Shown here piece by piece: positions 1 through 5,404 of a DNA stretch of 5,951 bases (position 1 is the first letter of the stretch; each line of letters begins with the position of its first letter). The stretch lies in the NCBI GenBank assembly GCA_964427485.1, contig CAYRUP010000116.1, positions 1-5,951 of the forward strand. The letters run 5' to 3'. Origin of the DNA: CAYRUP01 sp964427485 (GTDB lineage Bacteria > Pseudomonadota > Gammaproteobacteria > DSM-16500). The position numbers were made by a program, and so were the translations under genes. The notes under the pieces were generated by a model. It was not told the DNA's origin. It did no database searches and worked only from the letters and a program-made list of their open reading frames with translations.

Positions 1-35
1 CTGACAATCCGCAAATTTTACAGTATTGTCCAAGT

Positions 36-81
36 TTTCCGTAGGGTGGATTAGGCGTTTTTTGCCGTAATCCACCGGAAA
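36..81. repeat. REP-like palindromic intergenic repeat
   Basis: An imperfect palindrome. GGTGGATTA (45-53) pairs with TAATCCACC (68-76). The pairing continues inward as GGC (54-56) with GCC (64-66), with one bulged G at 67 and a seven-base loop of mostly T. Flanking TTTCC (36-40) and GGAAA (77-81) can extend the arms across an unpaired GTAG. The core GTAGGGTGGATTA is of a type I recall as a widespread interspersed repeat in proteobacterial genomes; that is recollection, not a search. It lies 23 bases past the stop codon of the minus-strand gene at 104-1075. On that strand no T-run follows the stem, so it is a weak candidate for an intrinsic terminator. It may still protect the mRNA 3' end. 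Confidence 0.6.
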
Positions 82-103
82 CTGACTAGTCCGCGAGCGT
101 TGG

Positions 104-1075
104 TTATCGGGAATTCGAACGGCCCATTCCCATCCGCGGAGTAGCAGGCGTAGGATTAATAGTCGTTTTAAAAGTTGCAATATCTTCCTTGTCTTGTTCC
201 TTGCTTGCTTGTTTTTTTATGGCATCGTTGGTAAGCAAACTGGCTAATGCATTTTTAAGTTTAGGGTCTGTTACTTCATCTCGATGGTGCAATAAACATC
301 CTCGTATAAGACTGATACGATCCCCCCCTTTTTCTTCTTTTATTTTTGCCAAATCGCCATTTATTCTTGTGATATATTTTTCTGTTTCATCTGGGATGGT
401 TATATCAACCGGCTGCGCCGTCGATTTCTTTCCACTTATGCTGCCTATGCCGCTTATAAAGCCTCGAGATGGGGGTTTGAAATTCTCTGCTTGGTATTTA
501 TCGGAAAGATTTAGCGTATTCAAAAACTTTTCTGTGCTTGCAATCGTGCTTGCAACCTTAGCCAAAGCTTCTCGCTCAGTATTCTTCTGAATGTCTATGA
601 GAAAAGCCTTGCCTTCTTTAACCAGACCATCATTGTGATGGTGAGTATATTTTTTAGTAATTGATTCCGAAACTAGGGAGTCGGAGGACTCATATGTCCT
701 GGAAGTGCTAAAGGCATCGCCGCTGGTCGTGTCTACACCACCCGCTGTACTCACCTTTTTGTTATATTCAAGCCGACCGTCTTCGACGGGTTGTTTTTTC
801 AATTCTTCTCCAACGTCATTTAATAGTTTAACCACGTGACCCACTTGCTCTCGGCTTTGCGGATGCTCTTTGATTAGTTCATTCAGTTTTATTGAGAGGT
901 CCAATAATTTCTCACGTTGCTTGATAAGTTCTATTAGATCCTTTGCCAATCGTTTTCTCCCCTCACTTGAATCATCAACGTTATATTCTCCTCTCGCAAT
1001 CCTCTCTTTGTGGTCTTGATAAGATTTAAGGTGTGACTCAACATCACGCTGTAAGGCACCATGAGGGGTTGGCAT
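104..1075 (-). CDS. Hypothetical charged, helix-rich protein; possible secreted effector
   Basis: I do not recognise this 323-residue protein. Residues 1-100 are highly charged and look helical, with a coiled-coil-like stretch at about 40-95 rich in K, E, L and I. Residues 108-140 are rich in Ser and Thr with little predicted structure, followed by HHH at 145-147. A second helical part covers about 150-195, then a Gly/Ser-rich linker at 203-220 and a charged helical part at 228-300. The tail (301-323) is small, polar and basic. There is no signal peptide and no membrane segment. An acidic cluster, KEQDKED (292-298), precedes the tail; Legionella and Coxiella Dot/Icm substrates often have a glutamate-rich block near a flexible C-terminus, so an effector role is conceivable but unproven. 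The start is supported by AAGGAG (minus strand, 1087-1082) six bases before the ATG. It is transcribed alone from its own promoter, in the same direction as lpxH but 167 bases downstream of it. A G7 tract lies in the coding strand at 322-328. Confidence 0.75.
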   Translation of the reverse strand: MPTPHGALQRDVESHLKSYQDHKERIARGEYNVDDSSEGRKRLAKDLIELIKQREKLLDLSIKLNELIKEHPQSREQVGHVVKLLNDVGEELKKQPVEDGRLEYNKKVSTAGGVDTTSGDAFSTSRTYESSDSLVSESITKKYTHHHNDGLVKEGKAFLIDIQKNTEREALAKVASTIASTEKFLNTLNLSDKYQAENFKPPSRGFISGIGSISGKKSTAQPVDITIPDETEKYITRINGDLAKIKEEKGGDRISLIRGCLLHHRDEVTDPKLKNALASLLTNDAIKKQASKEQDKEDIATFKTTINPTPATPRMGMGRSNSR

Positions 1076-1146
1076 AACACACTCCTTCTATTCTGAATAA
1101 CATGAAATGCGCCAGGTCCAGACGAGTTATTTTACATACTAAGATA

Positions 1147-1175
1147 AGTATAGATTAACTGATCAAATAAATCAA
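1147..1175 (-). promoter_or_regulatory. Sigma70-type promoter for the 104-1075 gene
   Basis: On the minus strand TTGATT (1175-1170) and TATACT (1152-1147) are separated by exactly 17 bases, a near-consensus -35/-10 pair. Transcription would start near 1140, giving a leader of roughly 65 bases before the ATG at 1075. The promoter sits between lpxH and this gene, so the gene need not depend on read-through from lpxH. A half-site pair TTAAT/TTATC with 11-base periodicity overlaps the -10 (see findings). Called by eye only. Confidence 0.5.
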
Positions 1176-1242
1176 TTTTCCAATAAAAACAAATGGTTAT
1201 AAATTATCTTTTCGGGGCTGAGCCACCCAATCAATAAATCAT

Positions 1243-1965
1243 TTATTTAATAACCACCATCTCCCGCGCCCCATCTTTTTTGCAAATCAACGCACTACCC
1301 TGCTCGTGCCACGCAGCCAAGACAGTGCGGGTTGCAGGCGCTTCATTCAATTCAAAATGATGCACGAAGGGACGATGGGTATGACCATGAATCATATGCT
1401 GGACTTGATGTTTTTGCATCACACGCAAAACTTCAGCTTGCGTTACATCCATAATGTGATCAGGCGTCGTACTCGTATGTGCTTTACTGGCTTTACGGTA
1501 ATTTTCTGCAATTTTTTGGCGTCTTTTTAAGGAATAAAACGAGATGATAGTTTTAAATAACCAGCTTCGAGATTTTTTGCGAAACTTTAAATATTTTACA
1601 TCATCCACACAAAGCGTATCGCCATGCATTAACAAAGTAGGCACACCAAAAATATCTGTGACATATTCGTCTGACAAAAGTTGACAACCCGTCATGCGTA
1701 AAAAATTTTTTCCAATTAAAAAATCACGATTACCATGCATAAAGTAAATAGCTAAGCCATTTTGAGTCGCTTTCTTTAACGCATTGATAATCATTTGATT
1801 AAAAGGAGTGAGATCATCATCACCCAGCCAAACTTCAAAAAAATCGCCCAGAATATAAAGGGAATTTGCAGGAGCCGTATACTCTGTCAAAAATTGCATA
1901 AATAAATCAGCAATTTCGGGTCTTTTTTCCTCTAAATGTAAATCAGAAATAAATGCCTTGATCAT
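1243..1965 (-). CDS. lpxH: UDP-2,3-diacylglucosamine diphosphatase LpxH
   Basis: This enzyme hydrolyses UDP-2,3-diacylglucosamine to lipid X and UMP, the fourth step of lipid A synthesis, at the cytoplasmic face of the inner membrane. The 240-residue protein matches the usual family length. The calcineurin-like metallophosphatase motifs are in order: D8-x-H10, GDFFEVW with D41, HGNRDF with N79 and R80, HGDT with H114, and HGHTHRP with H195 and H197. These include all the manganese ligands known for the family, at the same positions as in E. coli LpxH. The LCVDD segment (118-122) followed by a lysine/arginine-rich stretch to about 150 fits the lid that binds the acyl chains and membrane. The ATG at 1965 is the natural start, since the DLHL motif follows almost at once, but its SD is weak (GAG about seven bases upstream). 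The gene is divergent from the adk cluster with under 100 bases between. No strong terminator follows it; a short GC hairpin at 1214-1228 has no T-run on the minus strand. Confidence 0.96.
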   Translation of the reverse strand: MIKAFISDLHLEEKRPEIADLFMQFLTEYTAPANSLYILGDFFEVWLGDDDLTPFNQMIINALKKATQNGLAIYFMHGNRDFLIGKNFLRMTGCQLLSDEYVTDIFGVPTLLMHGDTLCVDDVKYLKFRKKSRSWLFKTIISFYSLKRRQKIAENYRKASKAHTSTTPDHIMDVTQAEVLRVMQKHQVQHMIHGHTHRPFVHHFELNEAPATRTVLAAWHEQGSALICKKDGAREMVVIK

Positions 1966-2019
1966 GTATAACTCGAATTGTCAATAGTAATAATTAAAAA
2001 CTTAATTTTATGAGTATTC

Positions 2020-2025
2020 TATACT
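2020..2025 (+). promoter_or_regulatory. Candidate -10 element for the 2060-adk-DUF2147 cluster
   Basis: TATACT lies 34 bases before the ATG at 2060, a plausible position for the -10 of the plus-strand cluster. I find no good -35 at the right distance, so this is tentative. Just upstream, AATTAA (1992-1997) and TTAATT (2002-2007) form a small inverted repeat in the very AT-rich gap shared with divergent lpxH. Confidence 0.3.
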
Positions 2026-2045
2026 AAAAGTACAGGAAATGAATT

Positions 2046-2051
2046 TGAGGA
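2046..2051 (+). promoter_or_regulatory. Shine-Dalgarno site that decides the start of the next gene
   Basis: TGAGGA lies eight bases before the ATG at 2060, good spacing. The in-frame ATG at 2039 has only an AGGA immediately before it, too close to act as an SD. The later start is therefore preferred, which removes seven residues from the longest reading. Confidence 0.65.
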
Positions 2052-2059
2052 AAAATGTT

Positions 2060-2638
2060 ATGAACATTTTAACGAATTCAACGCCCACTGCATTATGGCA
2101 TAAAGTGGTACTTGAAGCAGAAGAAACCTGTGCAGTTGCGTTAAAAGAAGAACTCGAATCTTATCTCGTTTTTCTGTTGATGCGTTACACCAATAAGCCA
2201 GAACTGATGAAGCAGATTGTCGCTCTCGAATTTTTAGAAGGCTTGAGTTTGACGCATGCAAAACAGTTTACAACGTTACAAGATGTTGGCGACAAATGCC
2301 TTTTATTTGCAGGCCTCTATCCTAATCTTGCGGATAAACGTTTAGTAAAAATCAGTTATTTTGTTAATATGGGTCAATCCGCTTACGTACAAATATCCAG
2401 AAAAAGTAATGATTTGTATGAATCACTCGGCAAACAATTTGTTTGTTTGATGGATATCCTGCAATCGATTCGCCAATATACTCACTATCCCGACTTACTG
2501 CCAATCCAAGCCTATGAATTATGGAATGATACAGGAAGCCGTCGCGCGCTCACCATTTTGCAGCAATATACCAGCACCCAATCCATACCGGTGTTGTTTG
2601 ATGCTAAACTCCCATCCTCCTTAGAAAAAAAGTCCTAG
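2060..2638 (+). CDS. Conserved-looking hypothetical protein upstream of adk
   Basis: A 192-residue protein that I cannot assign to a named family. It looks almost wholly alpha-helical, with no signal peptide, membrane segment or recognisable catalytic motif. Ordered features are an acidic helix EAEETCAVALKEELESYL (19-36), a hydrophobic helix FLLMRY (38-43), a central segment with DVGDKCLLFAGLYP (75-88) and ISYFVNMGQSAY (98-109), and a helix-rich C-terminal half with the aromatic stretch QYTHYPDLLPIQAYELW. The tail ends in basic EKKS. The text has the feel of a conserved cytoplasmic protein, and I have a vague memory of similar unnamed proteins in Legionella and Coxiella, which I cannot verify. 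It is 55 bases upstream of adk on the same strand with no terminator between, so co-transcription is likely. A role in nucleotide metabolism is not implied by position alone. The ATG at 2060 is chosen for its SD; the ATG at 2039 is the alternative. Confidence 0.85.
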   Translation: MNILTNSTPTALWHKVVLEAEETCAVALKEELESYLVFLLMRYTNKPELMKQIVALEFLEGLSLTHAKQFTTLQDVGDKCLLFAGLYPNLADKRLVKISYFVNMGQSAYVQISRKSNDLYESLGKQFVCLMDILQSIRQYTHYPDLLPIQAYELWNDTGSRRALTILQQYTSTQSIPVLFDAKLPSSLEKKS

Positions 2639-2693
2639 CGTAACCCCAAGCCGTTTACTAAAATAGCCACAAATGTATTGGAGCAGGTGATAA

Positions 2694-3350
2694 ATGCGCT
2701 TAGTGTTACTTGGATGCCCTGGGGTTGGAAAAGGTACTCAGGCAAAGTTTATAAAAGAAAGATATGACATTGTACAAATCTCAACAGGCGACATGTTGCG
2801 TGCTGCAGTCAGCAAAGGCACCGCATTAGGTCAACAAGTTAAACAAATTATGGATGAGGGTCAGCTCGTTTCCGATGACATTATGATTGCACTTGTTAAA
2901 GCCAGAGTCGCGGAGCCCGATTGCGCGAACGGTTTTTTATTGGATGGTTTTCCCCGCACAATTCCCCAAGCAGAAGCTTTGCATCAAAATCATGTGCATC
3001 TTGATTATGTTGTAGAAATTCGCGTACCCGATGCAGAACTGATTAAACGTTTGAGTGGACGACGGGTACATCCAGGTTCCGGACGTGTATATCATCTGGA
3101 ACATAATCCGCCGAAGGAAGACAACAAAGATGACATCACAGGCGAACCCTTAATACAACGTCCTGATGATCACGAAGAAACGATCCGGCATCGTTTATCT
3201 GTATATCATCAACAAACAGAGCCGCTCGTAAATTACTATATCAATCAAGCGATCAATGAACCTGATCACTCACCCATTCATATTCGGATTAATGGGATAG
3301 GAACCGTTGAAGAGGTAAAGAAAAGGATATTCGCTGCCCTATCAAAATAG
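2694..3350 (+). CDS. adk: Adenylate kinase
   Basis: Catalyses ATP + AMP = 2 ADP in the cytoplasm and so sets the adenylate balance; normally essential. At 218 residues it is a long-LID bacterial type, slightly longer than E. coli Adk (214). The P-loop is G7-CPGVGKGT-15 with K13; Cys8 and Val11 replace the usual alanines. The AMP-binding part has STGDMLR (30-36, with T31 and R36) and DGFPRT (84-89, with R88). R119 and R123 sit at the LID entry. The LID (about 122-159) holds GRRVHPGSGRVYH and QRPDDHEETIRHRL, with R156, D158 and R167 as in E. coli. The LID lacks the four-cysteine zinc site, as is usual for Gram-negative enzymes. An SD, GGAG (2680-2683), lies ten bases before the ATG. Twenty bases separate the stop from the DUF2147 gene, so translational coupling is possible. 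Confidence 0.97.
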   Translation: MRLVLLGCPGVGKGTQAKFIKERYDIVQISTGDMLRAAVSKGTALGQQVKQIMDEGQLVSDDIMIALVKARVAEPDCANGFLLDGFPRTIPQAEALHQNHVHLDYVVEIRVPDAELIKRLSGRRVHPGSGRVYHLEHNPPKEDNKDDITGEPLIQRPDDHEETIRHRLSVYHQQTEPLVNYYINQAINEPDHSPIHIRINGIGTVEEVKKRIFAALSK

Positions 3351-3369
3351 ATTTTTAAGGAGAAAAATC
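3350..3369 (+). promoter_or_regulatory. Hairpin presenting the SD of the DUF2147 gene in its loop
   Basis: GATTTTT (3350-3356) and AAAAATC (3363-3369) are perfect complements, and the six-base loop between them is exactly AAGGAG (3357-3362), the SD for the ATG at 3371. The first base of the stem is the last base of the adk stop codon TAG, so a terminating ribosome would hold it open. The stem is mostly A-U and weak. It could tune initiation or link it to adk translation, but this is inference. Confidence 0.4.
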
Positions 3370-3370
3370 G

Positions 3371-3862
3371 ATGCATGTAAAAACGATGTTACAGAGAACA
3401 CTGGCAATTCTTTTCGTGAGTTCAGCCACAGCGAGTTTTGCAACAGATCAGGCTGCATTCACTCATATAAAACTTTCTCCTATCGGATATTGGAAAACCA
3501 TGGATGATATAACAGGCAAACCTAAAAGCATTATACAAGTCTGGAAAAATCAGGATCAGAATTTGATGGGTAAAATTGTTAAAATATTTCCGGACACAGC
3601 GGATCAAAAAAAATTATGTTCCGCCTGCAAAGGCGAACAACACAATCAACCTATCGTCGGAATGGTTATTATATCCGGCTTAAAATCAGGCGAGACGCAG
3701 TGGGGCAATGGCCGTATTTTGGATCCTGAAAATGGCAAATTATACAATTGCACCGTAAGGCTCACTGAAAATGGTGAAAAATTAAATGTGCATGGCTATA
3801 TTGGCTTTCCGTTATTTGGTCGTTCACAAACGTGGGAGCGTGTGGATTTAATGTCGGGTTGA
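3371..3862 (+). CDS. DUF2147 family secreted protein
   Basis: A 163-residue protein with a Sec signal peptide: basic start (K4, R9), hydrophobic core TLAILFVSSATA (10-21) and probable cleavage after S22-F-A24. The mature part fits DUF2147, a small beta-rich domain of unknown function found in the proteobacterial envelope: GYWKTMDDITGKPKSIIQVW (39-58), GKIVKI (67-72), a C83-x-x-C86 pair, PIVGMVIISGLK (94-105), the GNGRILDPENGKLYNC segment (112-127) and GYIGFPLFGRSQTWERV (142-158). C83, C86 and C127 could form a disulfide in the periplasm. The protein is probably periplasmic or loosely envelope-bound; its function is not known. It has the strongest SD in the cluster (AAGGAG, eight bases before the ATG). 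An in-frame ATG at 3386 would leave a shorter signal peptide and lacks an SD. It is the last gene of the adk cluster and is followed at once by a palindromic repeat. Confidence 0.9.
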   Translation: MHVKTMLQRTLAILFVSSATASFATDQAAFTHIKLSPIGYWKTMDDITGKPKSIIQVWKNQDQNLMGKIVKIFPDTADQKKLCSACKGEQHNQPIVGMVIISGLKSGETQWGNGRILDPENGKLYNCTVRLTENGEKLNVHGYIGFPLFGRSQTWERVDLMSG

Positions 3863-3915
3863 AAGGGAAAACTCCCTTCTCCCAGTTTACTGGGAGAAGG
3901 GCAGGGGATGAGGGT
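3863..3915. repeat. Palindromic REP-like repeat between convergent genes; possible bidirectional terminator
   Basis: CCCTTCTCCCAG (3874-3885) and CTGGGAGAAGGG (3890-3901) form a perfect 12-base-pair stem with a TTTA loop, one of the strongest hairpins in the window. A G-rich tail, CAGGGGATGAGGG (3902-3914), follows. The pairing of a CCCTYCTCCC stem with a GGGGTGAGGG-like tail resembles an interspersed repeat I recall from many gammaproteobacterial genomes. It fills nearly the whole gap between the convergent DUF2147 and symporter genes. On the minus strand the stem is followed by AGTTTTCCC, a short T-run, so it may end symporter transcripts; on the plus strand no T-run follows. AAGGGA (3863-3868) can also pair with TCCCTT (3873-3878), which would disrupt the larger stem. 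Confidence 0.7.
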
Positions 3916-3923
3916 AGAGACCA

Positions 3924-5180
3924 TCAAACACCCGGCGACACCAACACCCCCACCGGCGCCTGTTTATCCACTTTATTTTTTTTGATTTGAGAAAAATAAT
4001 CCACCGTCGCAGCGCAAACTAAATCACCCCAGACATTTGCCATCGTGCGGAAACGATCAAGAATGCGATCGAAAGGTAACAATAAAGCAATGGCTGAAGT
4101 GGGAACATTCACGCAACGCAACACCATAATCATCGTCACCAAACCACCCTCAGGAATTCCTGTTGCTCCCATGCCGGCTAATATCGCAGCTAGAAATACG
4201 CCAATTTGGGAAAAAATCGAAAGATGCATTCCTAAAATCTGACAGAAAAAAAGTGTTGATACCGCTTCATACATGGCAGTTCCAGCAAGATTAATTGTTG
4301 TCGCGAGCGGCAGCACAAAACGTGCAACATCCTCATTGATATTCTGTTCTTTTGCGACAATAAGCGTCACTGGTAAAGTCGCCATCGAGCTTGATGTCGC
4401 GAATGCGGTCAGCATTGCATTCGATGCAGAGCCGACAAATTCTTTCGGATTTTTTCGCGTAACAAATTTAATAATAGCAAGCTGCCATAAAAATTGTAAA
4501 AACAAACCAAATAAAAATATGACAATAAATAAAAACATTCCTTTGACACTTTCCAACAGTTTATTTTGTAAAGCGGCTTCTGCGATTGCTGAACCTAACA
4601 AAGAAAATAATCCAATTGGTGTTAAATACATTAACCAGATAATCATTTTCACAAACACATTGCGTAAGCCATTAAAAAATGCCATCACTGGTTTTGCTGT
4701 TTCGCCCACGGAAAGACAGGCAATTGCAAATACAATGCTAAAAAAAACAATCGGCATGATTTCAAATTTTGCGGCAGCATCAATGATATTGGGAGGAAAG
4801 AGCATGAGTAAAAATGAAGAAAATTCCACTGACTTTAATTCGGAAGGAGATGCATTCGCAAGAATAAAACTCGCAGGTAAACCCACACCCGGTTTAAATA
4901 CATTCAGTAACACAAGGCCAATGAATACCGCAAGCGACACACTCAATAACACATAACCAATCGTGTAAAATCCGATGGAACCTAGACGTTTAACACCGCC
5001 CATCGACGTGATGGCACTGACCAACGCGCAAAATATTAAAGGGAGGACAATTAATTTAAGTAGGTTGATGAACAGGGTGCCTATCCAGCGGGTTGCAAGC
5101 ATTTGTTCAGGGAAAAAAATACCGCTTATTATTCCAAGCACAATACTCATCAAAATCAAAAGAAACATTTTATTTTTCAT
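3924..5180 (-). CDS. Dicarboxylate/amino-acid:cation symporter (DAACS family)
   Basis: An inner-membrane secondary transporter of the glutamate/dicarboxylate fold (GltP, DctA, GltPh relatives), 418 residues, a normal length. N-terminal membrane segments begin at residue 4. Family landmarks are in order: NLLKLIVLPLIFCALVSAI (39-57), the hairpin-1 serine motif ATSSSMATLP (261-270), the membrane-7 motif NLAGTAMYE (297-305), the hairpin-2 motif GATGIPEGG (338-346) and the membrane-8 motif DRILDRFRTMANVWGD (371-386). Within that last motif D375, R378, N382 and D386 match the residues that bind substrate and one sodium ion. The usual NxDGT aspartate is Ala299, which is odd (see findings). R378 suggests an acidic amino acid or dicarboxylate substrate, but which one cannot be told. 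The ATG at 5180 has only a weak AGGGT ten bases upstream; M5 is an alternative start. It is convergent with DUF2147 and divergent from ettA, and so probably transcribed alone. Confidence 0.93.
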   Translation of the reverse strand: MKNKMFLLILMSIVLGIISGIFFPEQMLATRWIGTLFINLLKLIVLPLIFCALVSAITSMGGVKRLGSIGFYTIGYVLLSVSLAVFIGLVLLNVFKPGVGLPASFILANASPSELKSVEFSSFLLMLFPPNIIDAAAKFEIMPIVFFSIVFAIACLSVGETAKPVMAFFNGLRNVFVKMIIWLMYLTPIGLFSLLGSAIAEAALQNKLLESVKGMFLFIVIFLFGLFLQFLWQLAIIKFVTRKNPKEFVGSASNAMLTAFATSSSMATLPVTLIVAKEQNINEDVARFVLPLATTINLAGTAMYEAVSTLFFCQILGMHLSIFSQIGVFLAAILAGMGATGIPEGGLVTMIMVLRCVNVPTSAIALLLPFDRILDRFRTMANVWGDLVCAATVDYFSQIKKNKVDKQAPVGVLVSPGV

Positions 5181-5360
5181 GCTATTCAGTACCCTATAAA
5201 ATTTATTATTATTACCGTTAGCATCCGAGCTTAAATTAATCCCTAGTAGTTTAATTGAACATATTTTGAGCGATTTTAGCTTAAATTCACTTCATTTTCA
5301 ATCGATATACCTTTTTAAGCTCAAAAATTTCAAGCTTTGATTTATTCCCTATTTATATCT

Positions 5361-5369
5361 TGTTATAGT
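5361..5369 (+). promoter_or_regulatory. Extended -10 promoter for ettA
   Basis: TGTTATAGT is an extended -10 (TG, one base, then TATAGT at 5364-5369). No good -35 is seen at 17 bases, but extended -10 promoters often need none. The start would fall near 5376, leaving a leader of about 29 bases to the ATG at 5405. The SD is a modest AAGAG (5395-5399), five bases before the ATG. Confidence 0.45.
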
Positions 5370-5404
5370 ACAAAGCCTTAACTTAACTACTATTAAGAGT
5401 TCGC

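Noticed and set aside
101..120. On the minus strand GTTCGAATTCCC followed shortly by ACCA looks like the T-loop and CCA end of a tRNA, perhaps a tRNA-derived attachment site.
   Set aside because: There is no T-stem complement upstream, too few bases for an acceptor arm, and the stretch codes for the C-terminus of the orphan protein. Resemblance is likely by chance.
189..590. An open frame of 133 codons on the plus strand opposite the orphan gene, with hydrophobic segments.
   Set aside because: It has no SD, and its hydrophobicity is what is expected from the complement of a charged helical protein. The minus-strand gene has a strong SD and a promoter.
1214..1228. GC-rich hairpin GGGGCTGAGCCACCC after lpxH as an intrinsic terminator.
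   Set aside because: The stem is about five pairs with a bulge, and no T-run follows on the minus strand.
4273..4956. A long plus-strand open frame of 227 codons antisense to the symporter.
   Set aside because: The minus strand encodes a full-length transporter with all family landmarks; the antisense frame shows no recognisable domain and no SD.
5203..5214. TTATTATTATTA, four trinucleotide units upstream of the symporter, as a variable microsatellite.
   Set aside because: Too short to be notable in DNA this AT-rich.
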